From: CAYSYY01 sp964576115 [NCBI: uncultured Gemmatimonadota bacterium]
Lineage (GTDB): Bacteria; Blakebacterota; Blakebacteria; Blakebacterales
DNA: 40,830 nt
NCBI GenBank assembly: GCA_964576115.1
Contig: CAZNUA010000021.1
Span: forward strand, 11,913 to 52,742
Reading direction: 5' to 3'
A program made the translations under genes and the position numbers. The notes under the pieces are model-generated. The model was not told where the DNA came from. It searched no databases and was given only the letters and a program-made list of their open reading frames with translations. Each line of letters begins with the position of its first letter. Position 1 is the first letter of the stretch. This document shows, piece after piece, positions 26,978 through 35,562 of the stretch.

Positions 26978-27919
26978 TCAGGCTCCCGGTGCGCGCAGGG
27001 GGCGGTTAAAGAGAGTCCGGCCGCTCATCTCTTCCAGAGACCGCAGGTCCTCGTACAGCGCTCTCCTTTCTCCGGCCGAAAGCTGACGCAGCGGCGAGCG
27101 GGGAGGACCGCAGTCGATCCCGAGCAGACCCATGATCTCCTTGCCGGCCCGCAGGACGCCGAAACGGGACAGGATTTCAACCAGGCGGACAGAAACATGC
27201 TGAGTCTCTCTAGCGTTCTCCTCATCGCCCGCTTCGATTGCCTCGAAGAACGGCCGGTAGAGAGGAGCGGCATAATTGTAGGTACTCCCGACCGCCCCCC
27301 GCACGCCGGCCGCCAGGGCGGTGCTGAGCTGTTCATCGATCCCGAAAAGCACCTCGAAACGGCCCCCATCCAGGTCCAGGCAAGTCCGCAGCAGCACCGG
27401 ATCGTCCCGGGCGAATTTCACCCCGGCCAGATTCGGGATGCGCTCGGCTGCGACTGCCAGGAATTCATCTGTCGGCAGATCGACCCCTGTTAGGGCCGGG
27501 ATGTCATAATAGTAGAATGGCAGATCGACGGCCGCGGCAGCGACCGGAGCCAGGAAACCGACCAGGTCGGCGACTTCTTCGGGCCTGAAGAACGGGGGCG
27601 CCATGGCCGCGACGGCATCGGCGCCGGCGCCGACCGCGTGCCGGGCCAGTTCAGTTGCCTCGGGCCGGCTTGGATGGCCGACGTGAGCGATGACTGTCAG
27701 ACCGCTGCCTTCCGCCGCGCGACACCAGGTTTCGAGCAACTGTTGGCGTTCCACGACCGAGAGGGAGAGGCTTTCACCGGTCGTGCCGGCTACGAAGACC
27801 CCGGTCAGTCCCGTCTCGCTGAAAAGAGCCGCCTGTTCGGCAACAACCGGCAGAGCGAGTTCCCCCTCTACTGTGAGCGGAGTGTGGGCGGCGGCGATGA
27901 GACCGGTGAGGTGCGACAC
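26978..27919 (-). CDS. nanA: N-acetylneuraminate lyase-like aldolase
   Basis: A 313-residue class I aldolase of the DapA/NanA family. Schiff-base Lys168 is in GVKFA, the catalytic Tyr is in YYYDIPALTG (136-138), and GTTGE lies at 45-49. IPALTG, the FGIDEQL segment and GSTYN are closer to N-acetylneuraminate lyases than to dihydrodipicolinate synthase. The enzyme would split sialic acid to ManNAc and pyruvate. The start is a GTG with GGAAGGAG five bases upstream. Neighbours are the AGE epimerase (two bases downstream) and an SSS-kelch transporter upstream in the operon, which supports the sialic-acid reading. Other keto-acid aldolases of this superfamily cannot be excluded. Confidence 0.8.
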   Translation of the reverse strand: MSHLTGLIAAAHTPLTVEGELALPVVAEQAALFSETGLTGVFVAGTTGESLSLSVVERQQLLETWCRAAEGSGLTVIAHVGHPSRPEATELARHAVGAGADAVAAMAPPFFRPEEVADLVGFLAPVAAAAVDLPFYYYDIPALTGVDLPTDEFLAVAAERIPNLAGVKFARDDPVLLRTCLDLDGGRFEVLFGIDEQLSTALAAGVRGAVGSTYNYAAPLYRPFFEAIEAGDEENARETQHVSVRLVEILSRFGVLRAGKEIMGLLGIDCGPPRSPLRQLSAGERRALYEDLRSLEEMSGRTLFNRPLRAPGA

Positions 27920-27953
27920 GCAGGCTCCTTCCCTGCAGGGGGCCGGACGGGAA

Positions 27954-28403
27954 TCAGCCGGAAATACCCATGATCCGCAGTGCGTCCTCGTCGGTGGCGA
28001 CTACGTCGAAGGCCGAACCGAGTTCGTCCGGGATCGGGATGGCTTTCCCGGTGTCGAGGTCGATACAGGCCCACATCGTCTCGGCCCGTGCCAGGATGAC
28101 TCCGTCGGCCGAACGGACGAAGACGTACCGCCGGGGTGAGGTACGCTCGTTCATGGCCGCGACCCAGGTACCGATCTTCATCTCGTCGCCGGCAAAGCCG
28201 GGCTCCAGGTAGTCGATCGTATGAGAGCGAATGAACCACGAAACCCTCTCCCTCATATACCGTTCGACACCCCATCCCTGGGCGGTCGAATGCTCGATGG
28301 CGATTTCCTGCATCCACTTCACGTACTCGAGATTGTTGATATGACCGTGCACGTCGACGGCCTCATCGGGAACGATGAACGTCTTCTCATAGACAGCCGG
28401 CAT
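27954..28403 (-). CDS. 4HBT-type acyl-CoA thioesterase
   Basis: A 149-residue hotdog-fold thioesterase of the 4-hydroxybenzoyl-CoA thioesterase type. The active-site helix motif DEAVDVHGHINNLEYVKWM is clear, followed by the strand ARAETMWACIDLDTGKA near the end. These enzymes cleave acyl-CoA thioesters. The ATG at 28403 is chosen because AGGA lies six bases upstream; the open frame extends 24 codons further with no site. It sits between the ammonia-lyase and the nanA-like gene on the same strand, so it is probably part of the operon. Why a thioesterase belongs there is not obvious. Confidence 0.85.
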   Translation of the reverse strand: MPAVYEKTFIVPDEAVDVHGHINNLEYVKWMQEIAIEHSTAQGWGVERYMRERVSWFIRSHTIDYLEPGFAGDEMKIGTWVAAMNERTSPRRYVFVRSADGVILARAETMWACIDLDTGKAIPIPDELGSAFDVVATDEDALRIMGISG

Positions 28404-28458
28404 GCGCTTCCTCCCGTCAGGGTCTGTTCCTGGAAGCCGCCTCTGCTTCGACCAGCGC

Positions 28459-29979
28459 CTACTCCAGGCTTCCAACCGCCTCTTCGACCGCCTCGAGGAT
28501 CTCGCACGAGGCGACGACCTCGGCCATGCGGGTGTGATCGGGGTACAGCGGGCGGTCCTCAGCCAGGTAATCGACGTATTTGCGTATCACATCGTGAGCG
28601 ACCTGCACTCCCCGCCCCATTCGGTGTCCGCGGATATCCAGTGCCTGAGCGGCTGCGATCATCTCGATCCCCAGCACGCCCCAGGCGTTCTCCAGAATCT
28701 GGGCGTTCTTTAGAGCGGTGTTCATGCCCATGCTGACGAAATCCTCCTGGTCGGCCGCGGCAGGGATCGAAGCGACGGCGGCCGGAGCCGAGAGCATGCG
28801 CTGCTCGACGATCAGCGAGCAGGCCGTGTACTGACTGAGCATGTGCCCGCTGTACAGGCCCGGTTTTTCGGCCAGGAAGGCAGGCAGTCCGACCGAGAGA
28901 GCTGGATTGAGCAGGCGGTTGAGCCTTCGTTCGGAGAGCACTGAGACCATTGTGACAGCCGAGCCGACGTTGTCCATGGGCAGCGACACCGGCGAGCCCT
29001 GGAAGTTGGCCCCCGTCAGCACCCGGTCTTCGTCGACCAGGAAGATCGGATTGTCACCCACCCCGTTGAGCTCGATCTCGACCTGACTGCGGGCCCAGCG
29101 TACCGCATCGTGGGCCGCCCCGATCACCTGTGGGGTGCTGCGCATCGAGTAGGCGTCCTGGACCTTTTTCTGTCCTTCTTCGAGGACCTCGCTCCCCTCG
29201 ATGCACTTCATCAACGCCCGGGCCGAGCGCACGGCGCCCGCAAATCCGCGAACCTCGTGCAGACGCTCATCATACGGTTTCATGTTGGCGTTCAGAGCTT
29301 CCAGGGTCATGGCGGCGGCGATCTCGGCCTGCTTGAGCCAGCGATTGATGTCATAGAGGTGCAGGGCGTTCATGCCGTTGAGGAAGTTGGAGCCGTTGAT
29401 CATGGCCAGACCGTCGCGGGCCTGCAGAACGACCGGTTCCAGACCGGCTCGGCGCAGGGCTTCATCGCTGGGGAGCAATTCGCCCTCATACCACGCTCTC
29501 CCCTCGCCGATGACCGCCAGGGCGATCTGCGACATCGGAGCCAGGTCGCCGCAGGCCCCCACTGAACCCTTCTGGCAAACCTCGGGTACGACGCCCCGGT
29601 TGAGCATCTCCACCAGCTGGCGGGTCATCTCGAGCCGCATGGCCGAGTTCCCCTTGGCATGCACGTTGACCCGGCTCAGCATGGCGGCCCGCACGTATTC
29701 ACGGGGAGCGGGGGCACCGATGCCGGCGGCATGGTTGTATATCAGATAGCGCTGGAACTGTTTGGTATCCTCTTCGCTCAGGATCGTTTCGGAGAACTCG
29801 CCGATGCCGGTATTGACCCCGTACATGATCTCCCCGGCCTCGAGTTTTTTCTCGATCATCCGGCGGCAGGCGCGGATTCGCTCCTCGGCGTCGGGATGCA
29901 GTTCGATCGACTCGCCCTCGCGGGCGACAGCGACCACCTTTTCGATGGTCAATCCTGTTCCGTCGATGGTCAGTGGCAT
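28459..29979 (-). CDS. Histidine/aromatic ammonia-lyase family enzyme with Ala-Cys-Gly MIO site
   Basis: A 506-residue MIO-dependent ammonia-lyase. Landmarks lie at the same positions as in Pseudomonas HAL: Tyr53 (MYGVNTGIG), His83 (YNHAAG), the MIO tripeptide at 142-144, MINGSN, and DAYSMRSTPQ. The unusual point is that the tripeptide is Ala-Cys-Gly (codons GCC TGC GGC) where most members have Ala-Ser-Gly. QEDFVSMG keeps the Glu that binds the substrate amino group in HAL but has Phe where HAL often has His. The family removes ammonia from histidine or aromatic amino acids. No hutU/hutI/hutG is present, so histidine breakdown is not supported by the context. It is the second gene of the operon, 39 bases after the transporter. 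Confidence 0.82.
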   Translation of the reverse strand: MPLTIDGTGLTIEKVVAVAREGESIELHPDAEERIRACRRMIEKKLEAGEIMYGVNTGIGEFSETILSEEDTKQFQRYLIYNHAAGIGAPAPREYVRAAMLSRVNVHAKGNSAMRLEMTRQLVEMLNRGVVPEVCQKGSVGACGDLAPMSQIALAVIGEGRAWYEGELLPSDEALRRAGLEPVVLQARDGLAMINGSNFLNGMNALHLYDINRWLKQAEIAAAMTLEALNANMKPYDERLHEVRGFAGAVRSARALMKCIEGSEVLEEGQKKVQDAYSMRSTPQVIGAAHDAVRWARSQVEIELNGVGDNPIFLVDEDRVLTGANFQGSPVSLPMDNVGSAVTMVSVLSERRLNRLLNPALSVGLPAFLAEKPGLYSGHMLSQYTACSLIVEQRMLSAPAAVASIPAAADQEDFVSMGMNTALKNAQILENAWGVLGIEMIAAAQALDIRGHRMGRGVQVAHDVIRKYVDYLAEDRPLYPDHTRMAEVVASCEILEAVEEAVGSLE

Positions 29980-30018
29980 GATCAGCTCCCTCAGAAGAAT
30001 TCCCGGTGCTTGTCGTGA

Positions 30019-32643
30019 TCACCCGCCCGACTCGCCGCGCGCTCCCTTCAGGGTTCGCCAGGTGAGCCCCTCGATGTCTGTCCGGGGCCGGCCCAGAACG
30101 AGGCTGGCCAGATAACCGACCATGACCGCCGTGCCGATCCCGATAACCGCGTACAGATAGAAGTTAATCGCCGTGAACTGGGTCACCCACACCAGAACGG
30201 CCAGGCTCACCAGTGCTCCGGTCAGTACCCCGGACGACGTGCTGCGCCGGGTGAAAATGCCCAGAATGAAGATGCCCACCAGTCCGCTGCTCACCAGCCC
30301 CAGCATGGTCTGGAAGAAGAAGAACAGGGAAGAGATGTCGAATCCGGCCAGTATCGATGCCGTCACCGTGGCCAGGGCCCCCATCGCCACCACGATCCAG
30401 CGGGCCAGCCGCAAACAGGCGGCATCTGACGCCGCCGGCCGCCAACGGCGGTAGAAATCGGTCGTCACAGCGGTCGAAATGCTGTGCATGCCCGAATCCA
30501 GGCTCGACATTGAGGCTGCGAAGACCCCCGCGATCACCAGCCCCGACACCCCCGCCGGCAGCTGTTGGGCGACAAAGAGGGGAAAAATCTGGTCGTTCTG
30601 CATCCCCAGCGAGAGCAGTTCGGGGTTGTGCTTGAAAAAGACGTAGAGCGAGGTGCCGAGAATGTAGAAGAAGAAGAGAAAAGGCAGGGACATCAGACCG
30701 TTCATCCAGATTCCCCGGGCCGCCGAGCGCTCATCCTTCGTCGTCAGGTAGCGCTGTACGATCGCCTGATCGGTGGTGTAGGGCCCGAACTGCAACATCA
30801 GCGAACCCAGCATGAGCGACCAGGTAGCAAGTTCGGTGGCGCTGGTCGAGAAATCGAAGGCCTTGAGTTTGCCGTCGGCTGCTGCGGTCCGGAAGACCTC
30901 CCCCACCCCGCCCACGTCGCCCACCGCGATCGCCAGACCGACGATCACGCCGCCGAGCAGGACCACCGACTGGATCACGTCGGTCCAGATCACCGCTTCG
31001 ATCCCACCCAGAACGGTATAGAGAGTCGAGAGCACCCCCATGATGAGAATGCAGAGAAAGATGTTGATTCCGGTGATGGCCGCCAGGGCCAGGGCGGGCA
31101 GGTAGAGAATGATCGCCATCCGGGCCAGCTGGTAGGCGATGAAGCACCCCGACCCGAACAGGCGCACGCCGCCGCTGAAACGCTTCTCGAGATATTCGTA
31201 GGCGGTGGTGACGTTCAGGCGCCGGTAAAAAGGCAGGTAAAAGGCGATCACGATCGGCGCCATCATCAGGATCACCGTGGCCGAGGGAGTGACCAGCCAG
31301 TCGGTGGCATAGGTCAGGCCCGGAGTGGCGATGAAGGTGATGGCGCTGAGCTGGGTGGCATAGATCGAAAGCCCGGCGGCCCACCAGGGGATGCGTCTGC
31401 CGGCCAGGAAGAAATCGTCGGTCCCCTTTTCGCGCCGGGAGAAGTAGAACCCCATCCCGACCAGCAGGCCGAGATAGAGAACGAGCACAACGTAATTGAT
31501 GAATCCGAACGGCACCCGCGGCGGGTGCAGGGTGACTGTCTGCACCCGGGGAGTGCGGACACCCGGTCGTGTTTCACCGCTGGGCAGAACCGGCGAACCG
31601 CGCCAGCGCACGGCCGTGGTCGTGACCACGCCCTCGGCCAGCTCCCCTGCTTCGACCCAGGTATCGGTGATGGTGTGATAGGCCAGAATAACAGGGGTGA
31701 AAGGAGGATGGTCCTGAGCCGGATCGGTCACATGTCGCCCCGTCGAACCGCTGAAGACCAGAACATGTGACTGCCCCTCGGGCAGAGCCGTGGCGGCGGC
31801 CACCGGTTTCGGCAGATCGCCAAGCCTTCTCCATGTCGGCTCCCCCTCCTGACCGAGCCGTCGGGGATCCAGGCGCCAGGCATCGTTCAGGTAACGATAC
31901 TGTAAGGCCCCGTCCGCACCCCGACTCGGCACTTCCCCGCTGAAAAGATAGAGGAAGCGCGGGTCGCCCCCCCCGCTCTGCACCGCGCTCACGGCCTTGA
32001 TTCGGGCCGGCCCCGGCGCGGTACCGCAATCGATCCACTCCCGCTCACCCTCCGGGGCGTCGAGGTCGAGACACCAGACCCGGCCGATGAGATCGGCCGG
32101 ATCGACCGACCGCTGGCCGGCCACGACATAGATGGTGCGGCCGTACAGGGCGGCGGTATGAAAGGCGGAGGGTTCGGGCAAGGAGGGAAGGTCGTGAAAA
32201 ACGATCCGGTCGCCGGCCGGATCCCATTGCATCAGCCGGACGGCGTCGCTGCAGGCCAGCGCATCGCACCCGCCGATGAGAACGACCCCCTCGGGTAATG
32301 TAATCGAGGCCCCGTAGGCGAGCGGACGGGGAAGCCGCGGCCCGGTCCGCCAGGCGGTCTCTCCTTCGACCAGCACCCGGATGTCGTCATACCAGACCTT
32401 CTCGCCGCCCTCCCACGGCGGCCCGAGGGGGAAGGCGGCTCCGCCGGCAACGAATAGAGCCCCGTTATGGATTCCCGCGAAAGGACCACCCACTCCACGC
32501 GTACCTGAGAGAGGAGGTAGCGTTGAAGCGTCGACGGAAAGGGTCTCGGCGGACTGTTCCCATCGGGCGGGTGCGGTACAGGCTGTCGCCGCCAGCAGGA
32601 TCACCAGGCAGCCGAGGAGAACGTGTCTTCTCCGTCCCCGCAT
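30019..32643 (-). CDS. Fusion of kelch-type mutarotase domain and sodium:solute symporter
   Basis: An 874-residue two-domain protein. The start ATG at 32643 has GGAG six bases upstream and opens a lipoprotein-like signal with lipobox AATAC. Residues ~40-360 contain kelch-like blades (PLAYGASITLPEGVVLIGG, PEPSAFHTAALYGRTIYVVAG), like the NanM/cyclically permuted mutarotase group. From about residue 376 a sodium:solute symporter (SSS) begins with RREKGTDDFFLAGRRIPWW and continues with about a dozen membrane helices. The domain order suggests that a periplasmic propeller converts the anomer of the sugar and hands it to the transporter. With NanA-like and AGE enzymes downstream, sialic acid is the likely substrate. 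Confidence 0.88.
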   Translation of the reverse strand: MRGRRRHVLLGCLVILLAATACTAPARWEQSAETLSVDASTLPPLSGTRGVGGPFAGIHNGALFVAGGAAFPLGPPWEGGEKVWYDDIRVLVEGETAWRTGPRLPRPLAYGASITLPEGVVLIGGCDALACSDAVRLMQWDPAGDRIVFHDLPSLPEPSAFHTAALYGRTIYVVAGQRSVDPADLIGRVWCLDLDAPEGEREWIDCGTAPGPARIKAVSAVQSGGGDPRFLYLFSGEVPSRGADGALQYRYLNDAWRLDPRRLGQEGEPTWRRLGDLPKPVAAATALPEGQSHVLVFSGSTGRHVTDPAQDHPPFTPVILAYHTITDTWVEAGELAEGVVTTTAVRWRGSPVLPSGETRPGVRTPRVQTVTLHPPRVPFGFINYVVLVLYLGLLVGMGFYFSRREKGTDDFFLAGRRIPWWAAGLSIYATQLSAITFIATPGLTYATDWLVTPSATVILMMAPIVIAFYLPFYRRLNVTTAYEYLEKRFSGGVRLFGSGCFIAYQLARMAIILYLPALALAAITGINIFLCILIMGVLSTLYTVLGGIEAVIWTDVIQSVVLLGGVIVGLAIAVGDVGGVGEVFRTAAADGKLKAFDFSTSATELATWSLMLGSLMLQFGPYTTDQAIVQRYLTTKDERSAARGIWMNGLMSLPFLFFFYILGTSLYVFFKHNPELLSLGMQNDQIFPLFVAQQLPAGVSGLVIAGVFAASMSSLDSGMHSISTAVTTDFYRRWRPAASDAACLRLARWIVVAMGALATVTASILAGFDISSLFFFFQTMLGLVSSGLVGIFILGIFTRRSTSSGVLTGALVSLAVLVWVTQFTAINFYLYAVIGIGTAVMVGYLASLVLGRPRTDIEGLTWRTLKGARGESGG

Positions 32644-32853
32644 ACCCGACTCCGATCTCCTCTGCGCCCGCGGCAAACATCGGGGATGGACCTTCCACCC
32701 GCTCCCGGCTGATGAAAGCGACGAATGACGCTGCACGCAAGCCGCCTTTGCGGCTACTCTCAGACCGTTCGACCACGTCAGAGCCCGGGACCGGTATGCC
32801 GTTCGGAACTCCCGGCGTCAGAACCGGATCACACAGACCGGGAGGATGAGACC

Positions 32854-33552
32854 ATGAACTTCCGCAGCACCGACCTCTACCTGCACGAAGAGATCACTCT
32901 GCTCGCCTTGAAGGACCGTGAGGGCACCTTTTACATGCGCAACTATGCGCCGGCCATTGCCGGTGCCATCCTGGCCGAGATGCTTCTGACCGGACGCATC
33001 GCTCTGGACGAGGGCAAACGCAAGCTGGTCAACCTGGTCCGAGACGAGTCCTTCGGTGACGACGTGCTCGATGAAGCCCTCGGAAAAATCCGCACGGCCA
33101 AACGCCGGGCTGACATGCGTACCTGGGTCCAGCGCTTCCAGATGCTGCCGAAACTTTCCCACCGCGTGGCCCAGGGCCTGTGCCGGCGGGGGGTACTGCG
33201 CGAGAATGAGCAGAAGATCCTGCTTCTCTTCAAGCAGAAGACCTATCCCGAGCTGGATCACGGCTTTGAACAGCGTACCATCTGGAAGCTTCAGGAGGCG
33301 ATCTTCGGAGCCTCGCTCGAGATCGATCCGCGGGTGGTGGTACTCGTGGCTCTGGCCCGGGCCGCAGATCTGTTGAACCTCAATTTCGACCGCCGCGAAC
33401 TGAGGGAGAAACGAAAGAGGATCAAGACCATCATCACCGGAAACCTCATCGGCGAGGCCACCAAAGAGGCCATCGACGCCGCCCATGCAGCCGTTGCCGT
33501 GGCCGCCATGGTCCCGATCATCGCCGCCACCGCTTCCACTTCCTCCCACTGA
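32854..33552 (+). CDS. GPP34-family (GOLPH3-like) protein
   Basis: A 232-residue, mainly helical protein of the GPP34 family, known in eukaryotes as GOLPH3/Vps74, which bind phosphoinositide at the Golgi. The N-terminal LYLHEEITLLALKDREGTF and the following helix pattern (AGAILAEMLLTGRIAL) are characteristic. The C-terminus ends in an alanine-rich hydrophobic helix (AHAAVAVAAMVPIIAATA) that could touch a membrane. Bacterial members have no settled function. Start is ATG 32854 with GGAGG eight bases before. The C69 dipeptidase starts 11 bases after its stop, so they are likely co-transcribed. Confidence 0.88.
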   Translation: MNFRSTDLYLHEEITLLALKDREGTFYMRNYAPAIAGAILAEMLLTGRIALDEGKRKLVNLVRDESFGDDVLDEALGKIRTAKRRADMRTWVQRFQMLPKLSHRVAQGLCRRGVLRENEQKILLLFKQKTYPELDHGFEQRTIWKLQEAIFGASLEIDPRVVVLVALARAADLLNLNFDRRELREKRKRIKTIITGNLIGEATKEAIDAAHAAVAVAAMVPIIAATASTSSH

Positions 33553-33563
33553 GGCAGACTGTC

Positions 33564-35285
33564 ATGACCCACACGCGTAGAAAGCGAGCCCCCGCAAAGG
33601 CGGTACCGACGATCCGTCATCGTCCGCTGTTGCTCCTGTTGCTCCCTCTTCTGGTCGCGGGCTTTACCCTGAAGGGCTCGACTCCGGAAGGAGAGCCCCT
33701 GCCCGATTACGATTCCTGCACCGACATCGTGGTGGGCAAGATGGCTTCAGCCGACGGTTCGGTCATCACTTCGCACACCGGTTGCTGTGCCGAATGCCGG
33801 GTGCATATCGTACCGGCTGCCGACTGGCCCGCCGGCGAACTGGCCCCGGTCCATTACGGCATGCAGGACGTACGCACGTCCCTGGATCACTACGGTGACG
33901 TGCTCGGGTACATCCCGCAGGTCGAGCATACCTACGCGTACTTTCACACCGGCTACCCGCAGATGAACGAGCACCAGCTGGCCATCGGCGAGAGCACCCT
34001 GAGCCAGCGTGAAGAACTGCGGGTCGACCGGGGCTTCGGCGAGCAGATCATGACCATCGAACAGGCCCAGCTCTTCGCGCTGCAGCGCTGCACCAGAGCC
34101 CGCGAGGCGGTCGAGCTGATCGGCTCGCTCCTCGATGAATACGGCTTCCTGCCCTCCTGCGGCCCCGAATCCGAAGCCCTCTGCATCGCCGACACGAAAG
34201 AAGTCTGGATCTTCGAGACCTTCAGCGTGGGACCGGGGTGGGAACGCGACAGCGGTGAACCCGGCGCCATATGGGCCGCCCAGCGCGTGCCCGACGATCA
34301 CATTGCGATCGTACCGAACTGGAGTGTCATCAAGCAGATCGATCCCGATGATCATGAGAACTTCATGGTCTCGGGGAACTGGATGCAGGCTGCCGTGGAC
34401 CGCGGCTGGTACGACCCGGACTCGGGCGATCCCTTCATCTGGCAGGAGGTCTACAGCCCCCTGCCGCGCGAGTGGGCGGTCGGCCGTTTCTGGCTCTTCT
34501 TTTCCACCTTCGCCCCCAACTCGGGGCCCTGGCCCGACAAGCGCCTGCACGGCGCCCACACCGGCTATGACGCCTACCACCAGTACATCGAACCGCTTAG
34601 CCTCTACCCCTTCTCGATCAAGCCCGAGCGGCCGGTTTCGGTCCAGGATGTGATCGCCTTTCAGCGTTCGGTCTTCCCCGGCACCATCTACGACATGACG
34701 GCCGATCTGGACTGGCAGGTCCCCGACGGCAGGGGAGGCATGCAGCTGAGCCCGCTCGCGACCCCCTTCCCCACCCGGGCCATGCGCGAACTGCTCGACA
34801 TCACCTACCGCCGCATGGTCTCGCGCGGCGGCTACGGCATGGTGGCCCAGCTGCGCGACTGGCTCCCCGATCCGATCGGCGGGGTGTACTGGTTCTACCT
34901 CGACAACCAGCACGTGAGCACGTACGTGCCGATCTATGCCGGGGTACGCGACACCCACCCTCTCTACCAGGTTTGGGATCCCGATGAATTCAGCGAGGAT
35001 TCGGCCCGCTGGGCGATCGACTTCGTGGATAACCTGCTCTACCTGCGCTGGCAGGACGCCATCGAGGACCTGCGGGCGGCACGTGACCCTCTCGAAGCGC
35101 GCTTCTTCGACGAACAAGAACGCATCGATGCCGAAGCCCTCGAGCTCTATGAGCAGGATCCAGGAATAGCCCGCGACTTCCTGACCCGCTACACCCGTGG
35201 CACCATGGAGGAAACGGTCGAGATGTACCGCGCTCTGCGCAACCTGCTCATCACCAAGTACACCAACAACAAGCAGGGAATGTGA
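33564..35285 (+). CDS. Exported C69-family dipeptidase
   Basis: A 573-residue N-terminal-nucleophile peptidase of family C69. An N-terminal basic stretch and leucine-rich segment (PLLLLLLPLLVAGF) act as an export signal. The nucleophile is probably Cys52 in DSCTDIVVGKMASADGS, the family's defining start after propeptide cleavage. GAIWAAQRVPDDHIAIVPNW and the rest of the Ntn fold are present. C69 enzymes cut dipeptides, often with broad specificity. A nearby CC pair (TGCCAEC) is unusual. The protein is slightly longer than typical members (~480-560) because of the export signal. It follows the GPP34 gene directly. Confidence 0.9.
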   Translation: MTHTRRKRAPAKAVPTIRHRPLLLLLLPLLVAGFTLKGSTPEGEPLPDYDSCTDIVVGKMASADGSVITSHTGCCAECRVHIVPAADWPAGELAPVHYGMQDVRTSLDHYGDVLGYIPQVEHTYAYFHTGYPQMNEHQLAIGESTLSQREELRVDRGFGEQIMTIEQAQLFALQRCTRAREAVELIGSLLDEYGFLPSCGPESEALCIADTKEVWIFETFSVGPGWERDSGEPGAIWAAQRVPDDHIAIVPNWSVIKQIDPDDHENFMVSGNWMQAAVDRGWYDPDSGDPFIWQEVYSPLPREWAVGRFWLFFSTFAPNSGPWPDKRLHGAHTGYDAYHQYIEPLSLYPFSIKPERPVSVQDVIAFQRSVFPGTIYDMTADLDWQVPDGRGGMQLSPLATPFPTRAMRELLDITYRRMVSRGGYGMVAQLRDWLPDPIGGVYWFYLDNQHVSTYVPIYAGVRDTHPLYQVWDPDEFSEDSARWAIDFVDNLLYLRWQDAIEDLRAARDPLEARFFDEQERIDAEALELYEQDPGIARDFLTRYTRGTMEETVEMYRALRNLLITKYTNNKQGM

Positions 35286-35306
35286 TGGCGGGATGTCATC
35301 CCGTCG
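35286..35306 (+). terminator. Hairpin after the C69 gene without T-run
   Basis: Starting just after the stop codon, TGGCGGGAT (35286-35294) pairs with ATCCCGTCG (35298-35306) around a 3-base loop, nine pairs with two wobbles. No T-run follows, so termination is uncertain. Confidence 0.35.
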
Positions 35307-35383
35307 CCGGGGTAAAGCACCGGAATGAGCCACAGGGGCAGTTAACAACAAGATAATAATCACCGGTACTCATATACACTGCT

Positions 35384-35419
35384 TTGTAGTGGAAACATAT
35401 ATACGATATAATTCGTATA
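35384..35419 (+). promoter_or_regulatory. Promoter with palindromic operator over the -10 box
   Basis: TTGTAG (35384-35389) and a perfect TATAAT (35407-35412) are separated by 17 bases. The -10 box is the exact centre of a perfect inverted repeat: TATACGA (35400-35406) and TCGTATA (35413-35419). A dimeric repressor bound there would block the promoter; a PadR-type regulator is a reasonable guess since PadR proteins often control ADOP genes. Confidence 0.65.
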
Positions 35420-35562
35420 CTAGTCGAGAATCACGACCGATGAGAAAGGCCGTCACCAATCACTCTGAAATGTACCCGTTGACACCTGGACATCCGGCCG
35501 ACTGACGCCGACATAACGAAAATGAACCGTTCCCGATTGGGAACTAGTTGGGAACACCATCC

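Larger units (their letters stand above)
35286..35562. other. AT-rich intergenic region upstream of second ADOP gene
   Basis: This 277-base gap is clearly richer in A and T than the surrounding genes, especially 35340-35430. It holds the hairpin after the C69 gene, the promoter with embedded palindrome, and a leader of about 140 bases before the ADOP start. No gene or tRNA is visible. Confidence 0.7.

Noticed and set aside
32740-32755. Hairpin AGCCGC-CTTT-GCGGCT between divergent genes
   Set aside because: Six base pairs only, no T-run, and located upstream of both flanking genes, so neither a terminator nor a clear operator.
33747-35363. 538-codon open frame on the minus strand
   Set aside because: Antisense to the C69 dipeptidase, which has clear family motifs.
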